From: DATJPR01 sp035506295
GTDB taxonomy: Bacteria > Bacteroidota > Ignavibacteria > UBA10030 > UBA6906
Length of the DNA: 64,000 nt
Direction of reading: 5' to 3'
NCBI GenBank assembly: GCA_035506295.1
Contig: DATJPR010000120.1
Location: 1 to 64,000, forward strand
Shown here: positions 17,263 to 25,963 of the stretch, in pieces
Layout of the letters: each line of letters starts with the position of its first letter
Position numbering within the stretch: position 1 is the first letter of the stretch
Position numbers and translations under genes: made by a program
The notes under the pieces: model-generated
The model's database searches: none
Seen by the model: the letters and a program-made list of their open reading frames with translations, nothing else
Told to the model about the DNA's origin: nothing

Positions 17263-19545
17263 TCAGCGATCCCCGGGGGATGTGTTCGGCCGAAACGGAT
17301 TGCCGGAAACGAGGGCATGGATCTGTGCAAGAAGCTCGTTGCTTTGCGTCAGCACATTCGACACCACGCCAATTTCATTGTCGGCCTCTCCCCATTCTCG
17401 GAGCTCGATCGCCTCACGGATCGCCGGAAGCGTTTTCACGCCGTATCCCGTGTATCTGCCCGGCGCGTAAATTTCGTGAACATACCATGGCCGTCCGGGA
17501 AGGCCACCGGCAAGCGTCAATGAGTGTTCGAAATCTTTAAGCAGAAGATCGAGTTTCTCCGCCGTGTCTTTCGATGGAGCAGCGCCAGCGCTGTCGAACG
17601 CTCCGCGGAGTTCCTGCGTCCGATCTTCGAGCGTTGCCAGGGCATTCTGCAGCGGCGCGAAGTTCAGGAACGGCACCGGGGCCTTCTCCGCCGGCACCAC
17701 GAATGTCTTCGTGGGATCGGCATTCCACAGCAGCGTGTGCTCCTCGATGCGGCGGTTCGTCTCGTGGGTCTCATTCCTCATATTGTCGGCGAGTTTGACG
17801 ACATCGCTGACGTACTTCTTGACGGTCTCGGTAAAATCGGTGAACTCGAACGGGAGGATATCGGCATCGGCGCATCGCAGCATCATGCGTCCGGTGGTTT
17901 GCGCAAGGGCGACCTCGTAGGAGAAAGTCGGGTCGCCGAAGCGGACGTAGTAGTCATACGAATCATAAGCCGAATGGTACGACCCTCCACCGTCTTCTCC
18001 CCCGTATCCGACATTGAGCGTCGCAATGCCGAGATGTTGCAGGAACGGCGTGTAGTCGGAGCCCGACCCAAGGGCGCCGATGGGAAGATCCTGTCTCGCG
18101 CGCAGGCTTTCCAATTCTTCGGGCGGCGCAGTGGCGATCATCCTGGCTCTGAGCCGGTCGAATACGCTGACGCCGTATTCCGGATCGCGGACATCGCGTG
18201 CGACTTGGCTGACAAATCTCTGCAAGGTGTGAGACCCGGCGACGCCAAGGAATCCCCGGCCGCTCCCATCGGTATTCACGTAAAGCGCCGCCTTCTGACG
18301 CAGCTCGTCGAAATGTGTCTCGACCCACTCCGTCGATCCGAAGAGCCCCTCTTCTTCGCCATCCCAGACGCAGTAGACCATTGTTCTTTTCGGCTTCCAG
18401 CCCTGCCCAGCCAATTTCCCGACCGCCTGCGCTTCTGCAAGTAAGCCGACAAGACCGCTTAAGGGGTCACCTGCGCCGAACACCCATGCGTCCTCATGGT
18501 TCCCGCGAATCACCCATTCATCAGGGTACGTCGACCCCTGGATTTTCGCGATGACATCATAAATGGGAACCAGGTCCCAAGACGATTGCACCTTGAGGTG
18601 AACGAGTGCAGGCCCAGCTCCACAGTGATAGGTGATCGGAAGTGCACCCCGCCACGGCTCGGGTGCGACCGGCCCCGACATAGCCTGCAGCAGCGGCAAG
18701 GCGTCATGGTACGATATGGGGAGAACAGGAATTTTCGGAATGACCGTCACTGAATCTCTTGGAAGCCTCCGTGCGTCTTTCGTTGCGCCGATACCCGGCG
18801 TGAGCGGGTCGCCGGAATAGACCGGCATGTCCAGGACGGACCCTCGTTGCCCGCCTTCATTATTGCGAAAGGCTCCCTTGGGATATACATCTCCTTCAAA
18901 GTATCCATCGTCGCGGGGGTCGGAATAGATGATGCATCCGACCGCTCCGTGCTCTGCCGCGACTTTCGGCTTGATCCCTCTCCACGAGCCTCCGTATCGC
19001 GCGATGACGATCTTCCCCTTCACATCGACGCCAAGTTCTTGCAGCTCATCGTAGTCGGCGGGGACCCCGTAATTTACATAGACAAGTTCTCCCCGGACAT
19101 CGCCGTCAGGAGAATACGCATTGTAGAGCGGTAGCTCTTCCGAGACGAGGCGGGAGGTCGTGTCGCCTTCGACTTCAGGCTCTCCCCGGGCAACGGCGAA
19201 CTTGGCGGGCTCGAGGAGCTCGAGCGTGCGAACTTTCGGTGTCGGGAAGAGCACGTAGAACGTCTCGATGGACGTTTGAAAACCCCACGACCGAAAGAGC
19301 GATGCGACATACTCGAGATTCTCCTTGTCGAACGCTGATCCGATATGGTGCGGTTGCGCCGACATCCTGTGCATCCACATCTTCTGATCGTCCTTGTTCA
19401 GAAAGACGTCAAACTTGCGTTCGAGCGCCCTTTCCTCATCAGCCCTGGTTCCGCCGAATCCCAGGAGGGATTGCGCACGGGCGGCGGATATCGTGATGGA
19501 CATGAGGAGGTACAGCATGACAGTATAGCGACGGTGTCTTGCCAT
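17263..19545 (-). CDS. M28B family peptidase, glutamate carboxypeptidase II-like
   Basis: 760 residues with a signal peptide (YLLMSITISAARA). The order of domains is that of NAALADase/FOLH1: an N-terminal peptidase half, a PA insert around residues 110-290 (GELVYVNYGVPADYDELQELGVDVKGKIVIARYGG), the zinc core with VIRGNHEDAWVFGAGDPLSG and the catalytic WDGEEEGLFGSTEW, the later ligand region GSGSDYTPFLQHLGI and SYHSAYDSYDYYVRFGDP, and a C-terminal TFR-like dimerisation domain. Probably an exported aminopeptidase or carboxypeptidase acting on peptides. It precedes the metallophosphoesterase gene. Confidence 0.92.
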   Translation of the reverse strand: MARHRRYTVMLYLLMSITISAARAQSLLGFGGTRADEERALERKFDVFLNKDDQKMWMHRMSAQPHHIGSAFDKENLEYVASLFRSWGFQTSIETFYVLFPTPKVRTLELLEPAKFAVARGEPEVEGDTTSRLVSEELPLYNAYSPDGDVRGELVYVNYGVPADYDELQELGVDVKGKIVIARYGGSWRGIKPKVAAEHGAVGCIIYSDPRDDGYFEGDVYPKGAFRNNEGGQRGSVLDMPVYSGDPLTPGIGATKDARRLPRDSVTVIPKIPVLPISYHDALPLLQAMSGPVAPEPWRGALPITYHCGAGPALVHLKVQSSWDLVPIYDVIAKIQGSTYPDEWVIRGNHEDAWVFGAGDPLSGLVGLLAEAQAVGKLAGQGWKPKRTMVYCVWDGEEEGLFGSTEWVETHFDELRQKAALYVNTDGSGRGFLGVAGSHTLQRFVSQVARDVRDPEYGVSVFDRLRARMIATAPPEELESLRARQDLPIGALGSGSDYTPFLQHLGIATLNVGYGGEDGGGSYHSAYDSYDYYVRFGDPTFSYEVALAQTTGRMMLRCADADILPFEFTDFTETVKKYVSDVVKLADNMRNETHETNRRIEEHTLLWNADPTKTFVVPAEKAPVPFLNFAPLQNALATLEDRTQELRGAFDSAGAAPSKDTAEKLDLLLKDFEHSLTLAGGLPGRPWYVHEIYAPGRYTGYGVKTLPAIREAIELREWGEADNEIGVVSNVLTQSNELLAQIHALVSGNPFRPNTSPGDR

Positions 19546-19757
19546 GGGGTTACCGTTATGAAGTCATTGAATCGGAGTACATTTCCATCCGGCGAGGGGC
19601 AGATGAAACGCAGGGTACATCAGGGAGCATGATAGCTGTTTTCGAAGCGTCAGTCAACTTTCGCCTATCATTTCTTGACGAAGTTCTTCATATTGGCGTG
19701 CAACAATTCCCCCATCCCGGCGTATCACCGTACTTGGCAGCCTAGAAGAGGACCCGA
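19546..19757. promoter_or_regulatory. Divergent intergenic region, M28B peptidase / phosphatase fusion
   Basis: 212 bp between divergent starts. AGAAGAGGA before 19758 is a good ribosome site. ttgacg at 19675 is followed by a weak atattg stretch at 19691, a poor match to a sigma-70 pair. I see no repeats or other defined sites. Confidence 0.25.
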
Positions 19758-20753
19758 ATGCCGGACAGCATGAGCAACGACATTGTGCGCGCGCAGCTAC
19801 TCGATCGCCGGTTCCGCGTGAATTCGGCGATGTCCGAAGTGCACGAGAACGCCCGCCTCGCCGATCTCTTGAAAGAGATCGATGCCGCGCTTGAGCGAAT
19901 TGACGCGGGCACCTATGGCATTTGCGAAATCTGTCAGGGAGTGATTGAAGCCGACATACTCCGCCTGGATCCCCTCGTCCGCGTCTGCTTCGACGACCTG
20001 AGTCATGACCAGCGAAAGGCCATTGAGCGGGATCTTGAGTTGGCCTCCGGCATTCAGGCCCACCTCCTGCCGAAGAATCATGTGCGGCTGGCCTGTTGGG
20101 ACATATCGTATGTCTATGAACCCGCCGGTTCTGTCAGCGGAGACTATTGCGACGTGATCCGTCGACCGGGGGGATTCGAAAGCACGCTCTTCTTTGTCGG
20201 CGATGTGTCCGGGAAAGGTGTTGCCGCATCGTTGCTCATGTCGCAGTTGCAGGCGATCTTCAGGACGTTGGCGGATTCGGCCTCCGGGATCGAGGAAATG
20301 GTCGGCCGCGCCAACAGGATGCTCTCGGAAGCCACCCATTCGACACACTTCGCAACACTTGTCTGCGTCGAAGCCAGGGCTGGCGGCGCCGTTGCCGTCT
20401 GCAATGCCGGTCATCCCCGGCCGCTTTTGTTGCGCAAAGGCGCCGTCTCGACGATCGAAGGTGCGAGCCTGCCGCTCGGTCTTTTCTTTAGCGGGGTCTA
20501 CGAGAGCAGCGCGCTGACGCTGGAAGAAGACGATCTCCTCCTCCTGTACACCGACGGTGTTACAGAATGCACCGACGCCACGGGGAAGGAATATGGAGAA
20601 GCGCGTCTGCACTCGGCACTCCAGCGTGCGTGCGGCACGCCGCCCCGCGAAGTCCTCGATACGATTCTCGCCGATATGCGAACCTTCAGAGGAGCGACTC
20701 CACGCGCCGATGACCTGACGCTCATGGCGATTCGGCTCCGGTCTGACGCCTAA
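19758..20753 (+). CDS. DksA/TraR-type zinc-finger fused to SpoIIE (PP2C) phosphatase
   Basis: 331 residues in two parts. Residues 1-95 look like the DksA/TraR C-terminal half: a helix ending LLKEIDAALERIDAGTYGICEIC, then DILRLDPLVRVCFDD. Three cysteines of the C4 finger are present (Cys56, Cys59, Cys77), and the fourth position is Asp80. Residues 96-331 form a PPM phosphatase of the RsbU/SpoIIE class, with ELASGIQAHLLPKN, the metal site SGDYCDV (Asp129, Asp132), GDVSGKG (Asp149), YTDGVTE and ADDLTLM. Such phosphatases dephosphorylate anti-sigma-factor antagonists. No partner is adjacent. A GAGGA site precedes the start. Confidence 0.85.
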   Translation: MPDSMSNDIVRAQLLDRRFRVNSAMSEVHENARLADLLKEIDAALERIDAGTYGICEICQGVIEADILRLDPLVRVCFDDLSHDQRKAIERDLELASGIQAHLLPKNHVRLACWDISYVYEPAGSVSGDYCDVIRRPGGFESTLFFVGDVSGKGVAASLLMSQLQAIFRTLADSASGIEEMVGRANRMLSEATHSTHFATLVCVEARAGGAVAVCNAGHPRPLLLRKGAVSTIEGASLPLGLFFSGVYESSALTLEEDDLLLLYTDGVTECTDATGKEYGEARLHSALQRACGTPPREVLDTILADMRTFRGATPRADDLTLMAIRLRSDA

Positions 20754-20762
20754 AATTCGCCC

Positions 20763-21425
20763 CTATCCGCTTCCGGTGAGCGCCATCCAGGACCTGACGG
20801 CGGAGTACAGCGCGAGGACGACAAGCCCTGCTCCTAATCCTACGGTGATGCGGCGCATCACCCGCTCCGAGAGAAACTGCTTCGCGCGATATATCCCGAA
20901 CGTCAGCAACGTCAGGTACGACGCGATCCCCGATCCTCCCGCGAGAAGGAAAAAACCGGACCGCAACGGCGTCAATGGCGTCATGAGGCCCACGTCCGTC
21001 AGGACCCTTGCCCCTAGGAGCCACCAAACGATCATCAGCGGGTTGGTCACTGCGAGGGAGAACCCCACCACAAACGAAGCACGTCGATCATGCAGCGAGA
21101 GCGGAACGGACGCGGTCCGCGTTTCCCGTGAAGCGGAGCTCCGAAGTGCAAACAATGCGAGAACGACGAGGATCAATGCATTCAAGGACCAGAAGACCCC
21201 GACGACCTTCGCGTCCCGCAGGAACGGCGCTATGCCGAGGAAGGCGAAGACGCCATACATGACGTCCGAAAGCACGGAGCCGGCCACGACCATCAGGGCC
21301 GCACGCGGGAATCCCGAAAGCGAACGACGTGCGATCTCCAATTGCGTCGCTCCCAGAGGGATCGCGGCAAGGAATCCCATCAGATAGGCGCACACTTCAA
21401 CCAGGATATTTCTCATCGTCGCCAT
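20763..21425 (-). CDS. LysE/RhtB family exporter
   Basis: 220-residue inner-membrane protein with about six hydrophobic segments. The N-terminal AYLMGFLAAIPLGATQLEIARRSLSG and the middle SLAVTNPLMIVWWLLGARVL are typical of the family, which exports amino acids such as lysine, threonine or homoserine. A basic loop (SSASRETRTASVPLSLHDRR) separates the two halves. It converges with the phosphatase gene with 9 nt between stops. Substrate not determinable. Confidence 0.85.
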   Translation of the reverse strand: MATMRNILVEVCAYLMGFLAAIPLGATQLEIARRSLSGFPRAALMVVAGSVLSDVMYGVFAFLGIAPFLRDAKVVGVFWSLNALILVVLALFALRSSASRETRTASVPLSLHDRRASFVVGFSLAVTNPLMIVWWLLGARVLTDVGLMTPLTPLRSGFFLLAGGSGIASYLTLLTFGIYRAKQFLSERVMRRITVGLGAGLVVLALYSAVRSWMALTGSG

Positions 21426-21444
21426 GCGGAAGATTCCGGGACAC

Positions 21445-22794
21445 CTACGCCGAATGCCGCATCCTGCTCAACGAGGCGAGATACTCGCTCACCGCGCGTG
21501 ATACCGATTCCGTTCGGAGACCGGCGAAGCACCGCACTTCCCTGCAGCTCTTCCCCAATTTGTCAACGCAGGTTATGTTCCGGCATGGCGCAGGCGCGTC
21601 GAAGACCCTCGACGGCGCCCGTTGTGAGGCGGCAACATAGTCGTCACGGTACGAGTCGTAGCCGTACATTCTGGAATCCGTCCCGCCGAAGACGGTGAAT
21701 ACCGCTGTGCGATTCCTCAACGTGCGCATTCCCTCGCACGATTGCTTCCATGCCGCGGCAACATGCGAAGGTCCGCCGTCCCCGGACAAAAAGACTTCGC
21801 TCGCATCCAGCAACGCGGCGTATTCCGGGAGGGGAATGTGCGGAACGATGATGACTCGATTGCGCAGACGGGCGGGGAGCGCGTCCATCAGACGGTGTTC
21901 GATGCCCTTCTGCGCGTACGCGGCACCGACGAGGATCGATGCAACCATGTCGTTTTCTGCCAGACTGCGCAGCAGTTCGACCTGCATCGTGAAGGGAATC
22001 ATGGAATATACGGACGTTGCATCGGGGCTGAAGAAAACAATCCCGTTCAGCGATCCCAACCCCTTCCGCATCAGGAACTCCTCGGCTGCGTCGATCGACG
22101 CCTCGGGTATATAGACGACGTTCCCGGCGAGCACCTCCCCACCCGGAGCCGGGAAATGATCGCCGGCAGCAAGCGCTGGTTGTCTGACCGACACAGACGA
22201 GAAGAACTTCTCAAAGAACTGTGGGACGGCGATCGAGATGTGGCGCTTTTCCCCGGGTGTTCTCCAGAGCCTCACGATCTGCGACGCGAGTGGAATGTAA
22301 ATATCCAGAACGGGCACGCTCGCCCGAAAGATCCGGGAGTCCAGAAACGGAGAGAGATTGAGAAGCGCGGAATACTCCACGGCGTCAAGCAACTCCCAGA
22401 TCGCCCGGTACGATTGACCGGAAGGAGTCCCATGCCGATCGAATAACGGATAGACATGGTCCGCAGCCGGAAGTGACAAGAGGATCTCGCCGGCCGTTTT
22501 GCTGCATACGTAGTCGATACGGGATGAGGGGAACAGTGACCGCAGCACCGAAAGCGATCGCTGGACGATTAGGGCGTCGCCGATACCAACGTCGGCGACA
22601 ACAAGAAGGCGCTCAAAGGACGGGACCTTCCGCAGACGCCTTTGGTGCATCTTGAAGATCCACCGATCGACAATCGGGCTTCCTACCGTCCGAAGAAACA
22701 GCGATTGAAAGATTCTGGGAACCTTGGTGGGAAAAACATCTGTCAGACGATCCAGAATGCCAAGTCCGATCCCGGACAACCCTTCGTTTGTCAC
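21445..22794 (-). CDS. Glycosyltransferase family 9-like (heptosyltransferase-type) protein
   Basis: 449 residues. The N-terminal Rossmann half shows LLVVADVGIGDALIVQRSLSVLRSLFPSSRIDYVCSK, and the C-terminal half shows IIVPHIPLPEYAALLDASEVFLSGDGGPSHVAAAW, the 'D.GP.H.A.A' nucleotide-sugar site of GT9 enzymes. These transfer heptoses or related sugars onto LPS core. Start: the GTG at 22794 has GGGAGG about 9 nt upstream; the longer frame to 22857 adds 21 residues that do not look coding. A C-terminal cysteine set (CRNITCVDKLGKSCREVRC) is a common GT9 feature. Acceptor unknown. Confidence 0.78.
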   Translation of the reverse strand: MTNEGLSGIGLGILDRLTDVFPTKVPRIFQSLFLRTVGSPIVDRWIFKMHQRRLRKVPSFERLLVVADVGIGDALIVQRSLSVLRSLFPSSRIDYVCSKTAGEILLSLPAADHVYPLFDRHGTPSGQSYRAIWELLDAVEYSALLNLSPFLDSRIFRASVPVLDIYIPLASQIVRLWRTPGEKRHISIAVPQFFEKFFSSVSVRQPALAAGDHFPAPGGEVLAGNVVYIPEASIDAAEEFLMRKGLGSLNGIVFFSPDATSVYSMIPFTMQVELLRSLAENDMVASILVGAAYAQKGIEHRLMDALPARLRNRVIIVPHIPLPEYAALLDASEVFLSGDGGPSHVAAAWKQSCEGMRTLRNRTAVFTVFGGTDSRMYGYDSYRDDYVAASQRAPSRVFDAPAPCRNITCVDKLGKSCREVRCFAGLRTESVSRAVSEYLASLSRMRHSA

Positions 22795-23106
22795 GGCACG
22801 CAACCCTCCCTTCGCGGCACCTATCCCACGATCTCCATCACGTACACCATCTCTCAAACGTCCGTAAGCGAAGGCGCGGAAATTGCTCTCCGGGATCTGG
22901 AAACTCTATCCACGTAAACGCAAAAGAGGCGGGAACAATTCCAGCCGTAAGTGCTAGGGCCCGGTCTGGAATCAATCCCAGTAGATTTGATGCACTCATT
23001 CGCGAGCGGTTTAACAAACGACACGAATTCAACAAAAAAAAGCCGGCGGGACGCACTGATCATCGCACCGCCGGCATCGATCACGACTTTTTACCCAATC
23101 AACTTT
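22795..23106. other. 312-bp gap between aconitase and GT9-like gene
   Basis: No supported gene. The right half holds the aconitase terminator (23033-23075), and the left part near 22803 carries the ribosome site of the GT9-like gene. The middle must contain the GT9-like promoter if that gene is not co-transcribed, but no clear motif is seen. Confidence 0.5.
23033..23075 (-). terminator. Rho-independent terminator of aconitase
   Basis: Read on the minus strand: GCCGGCGG (23075-23068), an 18-nt loop, CCGCCGGC (23049-23042), then a run of eight or more T residues (23041-23033). It starts 32 nt after the aconitase stop and is followed by no minus-strand gene until the GT9-like start at 22794. 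Confidence 0.88.
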
Positions 23107-25566
23107 TCAGCGCCGAGTATTGTTCCTCCCTTTTGTCGCCGCACGCCGTTTGGGTGTACGCGTGCTGCGCTTCGGGGCAACCTTCTTCCTGGTCACTTTT
23201 TTGGTGTTTGCTTTCTTTGTACGACGCTTCGCCGGAGCCGCACGTCGTTTTTGAACAGCGGGCCGTTTCGGCTTTCTTGATGCCGGGACCGACCTGCGGG
23301 CGGTTTTAGGCGTGGCCCGGGACATTTGATTCAAGGCGCTGCCGGCCTTGAACCAGTCGATCTGGTGCACGTTGAAGCTATGCTGCAGAACGCACTCGTC
23401 GACGGTGCCGTCGGAATGTTTCAAGACCAGCGCGAGCGGCTTCCCGGGCTCGAATTGCCTGAGACCGCGGATGGAAACGCGGTCATCCTCGCGGACTTTG
23501 TTGTAGTCGTCCGGATTCGCAAACGTCAGGGGGAGCATTCCCTGTTTCTTAAGGTTGGTCTCATGAATCCGCGCAAAGCTCCGGGTGATAATGGCCCGCC
23601 CACCGAGGTAGCGCGGTTCCATGGCGGCATGTTCGCGGCTCGAGCCCTCGCCATAGTTCTCGTCACCGATCACCACCCAGCCGATCCCACGCGTCTTGTA
23701 TTCTCTTGCGATCGCCGCAATCGCCTTCTTCTCTTTCGTGTACGCGTTCACACCCATGCCGGCATCGCCGGTGAAGGCATTGAGTGCAGTGAGAAACATG
23801 TTGTTCGAGATGTTGTCGAGATGCCCCCGGTATTTCAACCAGGGACCGGCCGGGGAGATGTGATCCGTCGTGCATTTGCCCTTTGCTTTGAGAAGCACGG
23901 GAACATCCATGATGTCATTACCGTCCCACGCGGGGAAACGCTCGAGCACCTGCAACCGTTCGCTCTTGGGGTCGATATTGACTGCTATCGCCGACCCGTC
24001 TTTCGCCGGAGCAACAAACCCTGATTCGCCCGGAGTGAAGCCTTTCCGTGGCAATTCGTCTCCGGCAGGCGGATCGAGCTTTACCTGCTCTCCACTCAAA
24101 CCCGGGAGCGTATCGCTTACGGGATTGAACGTCAACCGACCTGCAAGTGCCATCGCGGTGACGATCTCCGGGCTCGCAACGAATGCATGCGTATCGGGGT
24201 TGGAGTCATTCCGTCCGGCGAAATTCCGGTTGAAGGACGTGATGATGGAATTCTTGTCGCCCGACTTGACATCGTGACGCTTCCATTGACCGATGCAGGG
24301 GCCGCAGGCGTTCGCCAGCACCGTGCCGCCGATGTCCGTCAAGACCTTCAGGTGCCCGTCGCGCTCAATGGTAGCGCGGACTTGTTCGGAGCCGGGAGTG
24401 ATGGTGAACTCCGACTTCGCCTTGAGGCCCTTCGCAAGCGCCTTCCTCGCAACACTTGTCGCCCGCTCGATGTCCTCGTAGCTCGAATTCGTGCAGCTGC
24501 CAATCAACGCTACCCGCAATTCCTCCGGGTATCCGTTCGTGCGCACTGCGTCGGCGAACTCGGAAAGCTTCCAGGCCTTGTCCGGGCTGAAGGGCCCGTT
24601 AATCATCGGCTCCAGGGCTGACAGATCGATCTCAATGACCTGATCGTAGTAGCGTGCCGGATCACTGATCACCTCCGGGTCAGCGCGGAGAAATTCGGCC
24701 ACGCTGTCAGCGAGCGAAGCAACCTTCGATCGACCGGTCACGTTGAGGTACGCCGCCATCCGATGATCATAGGGGAAGAGAGACGTTGTCGCGCCGATTT
24801 CCGCGCCCATGTTGCAGATCGTCGCCTTGCCCGTCGCCGAGATCGAAGCGGTGCCTTCGCCGAAGTACTCGACGATCGATCCTGTTCCCCCCTTCACGGT
24901 AAGGATGCCGGCGAGTTTCAGGATGACATCCTTCGCGGATATCCAACCGCTGAGTGCGCCGGTCAGGTGGACACCGATGAGTTTCGGGTACTTCAATTCC
25001 CAGGGCATCCCCGCCATCACGTCGACCGCGTCCGCCCCGCCGACGCCGATCGCGATCATCCCCAGTCCGCCGGCGTTCGGCGTATGGGAATCGGTGCCGA
25101 TCATCATCCCGCCCGGGAACGCATAGTTCTCAAGCACAACTTGATGGATAATCCCCGAACCCGGTTTCCAAAATCCGATCCCGTGTTTCTTCGATACGCC
25201 GGCAAGGAAATCATAGACCTCGCGGTTTTCGTCGGTGGCATGTGCGAGGTCCGCACCAGCGCCACGCTCAGCGCGGATCAAGTGATCGCAATGCACCGTG
25301 CTAGGAACCGCGACGGTCTCGATGCCTGCGGACATGAACTGCAACAAAGCCATCTGTGCTGTGGCATCCTGCATCGCTACACGGTCAGGGCTGAAGTCCA
25401 TGTAGGTGACGCCGCGCTCCGCAGCCTCCGTTACGGGTCTGAAGGCATGGGCATAAAGGATTTTTTCTGTGAGCGTCATGGGCCTGCCGATGAGCTTTCG
25501 AACCACGCGGACTCGGGCCGGCGTCCTTCGATAGACGCTCTCGATCATTGCAAGGTCAAAGATCAT
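23107..25566 (-). CDS. Aconitate hydratase with Lys/Arg-rich C-terminal extension
   Basis: 819 residues from the ATG at 25566. The first ~749 residues are a full mitochondrial-type aconitase, interconverting citrate and isocitrate in the TCA cycle. [4Fe-4S] ligands are Cys358 (IGSCTNSSYED) and Cys421/Cys424 (ANACGPCIGQW). Substrate motifs GTDSHTPNAGGLG, GRNDSNPDTHAFVASPE and GEGSSREHAAMEPR are intact. The last 70 residues (750-819) are an extension with 31 Lys/Arg and no acidic residue, rich in Ala, Pro and Thr like histone H1 tails. Normal family members end near LQHSFNVHQIDWFKAGSALN. A terminator follows. The upstream region is shared with divergent clpS. Confidence 0.95.
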   Translation of the reverse strand: MIFDLAMIESVYRRTPARVRVVRKLIGRPMTLTEKILYAHAFRPVTEAAERGVTYMDFSPDRVAMQDATAQMALLQFMSAGIETVAVPSTVHCDHLIRAERGAGADLAHATDENREVYDFLAGVSKKHGIGFWKPGSGIIHQVVLENYAFPGGMMIGTDSHTPNAGGLGMIAIGVGGADAVDVMAGMPWELKYPKLIGVHLTGALSGWISAKDVILKLAGILTVKGGTGSIVEYFGEGTASISATGKATICNMGAEIGATTSLFPYDHRMAAYLNVTGRSKVASLADSVAEFLRADPEVISDPARYYDQVIEIDLSALEPMINGPFSPDKAWKLSEFADAVRTNGYPEELRVALIGSCTNSSYEDIERATSVARKALAKGLKAKSEFTITPGSEQVRATIERDGHLKVLTDIGGTVLANACGPCIGQWKRHDVKSGDKNSIITSFNRNFAGRNDSNPDTHAFVASPEIVTAMALAGRLTFNPVSDTLPGLSGEQVKLDPPAGDELPRKGFTPGESGFVAPAKDGSAIAVNIDPKSERLQVLERFPAWDGNDIMDVPVLLKAKGKCTTDHISPAGPWLKYRGHLDNISNNMFLTALNAFTGDAGMGVNAYTKEKKAIAAIAREYKTRGIGWVVIGDENYGEGSSREHAAMEPRYLGGRAIITRSFARIHETNLKKQGMLPLTFANPDDYNKVREDDRVSIRGLRQFEPGKPLALVLKHSDGTVDECVLQHSFNVHQIDWFKAGSALNQMSRATPKTARRSVPASRKPKRPAVQKRRAAPAKRRTKKANTKKVTRKKVAPKRSTRTPKRRAATKGRNNTRR

Positions 25567-25684
25567 GGTGAATACCCTGTTGAAGTGAGTCTCAATATAC
25601 ATACACACAGAAATGGGCGCAAGTTCTTGAATTTGCAGAAGTTAACATTTTTCGATAATTTAAGAGTTTGAGGCGAGAAAGGCG
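25567..25684. promoter_or_regulatory. Divergent promoter region, aconitase / clpS-alaS
   Basis: 118 bp between divergent genes, AT-rich in the centre (25620-25675). It must hold the start signals for the aconitase and the clpS-alaS operon. GAGGCGAGAAAGG precedes clpS. No operator motif recognised. Confidence 0.35.
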
Positions 25685-25963
25685 ATGGCACTCAGCCCGC
25701 AAGAACAAGTCCAGGACGAAACGGATGTCAAGACCGAGGAGCCCGCGAAAGTGATCCTCTTCAACGATGACGTCCACACCTTTGAAGAGGTCATCGGTCA
25801 GTTGATCAAGGCGACGGGATGCGCCGAAACGAAAGCTGAAGCGCTGGCGTGGGAGGTCCATACCAAGGGGAAGGCGATCGTGTATACCGGTGAGATCGCG
25901 CGGTGCGTTCAAGTGAGCTCCGTTCTTGAAGAAATCCAGCTTATGACACAGGTTGAATTCTGA
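25685..25963 (+). CDS. clpS: ATP-dependent Clp protease adaptor ClpS
   Basis: 92 residues. ClpS binds N-degron substrates and hands them to ClpAP/ClpCP. The core is typical: KVILFNDDVHTFEEVIGQLIKATGCAETKAEALAWEVHTKGKAIVYTGEIARC, with the FNDD element that contacts the substrate N-terminus. A short flexible, acidic N-tail precedes it. The stop TGA shares its last base with the alaS ATG (TGATG), so the genes are translationally coupled. No clpA or clpC is in the window. Confidence 0.93.
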   Translation: MALSPQEQVQDETDVKTEEPAKVILFNDDVHTFEEVIGQLIKATGCAETKAEALAWEVHTKGKAIVYTGEIARCVQVSSVLEEIQLMTQVEF

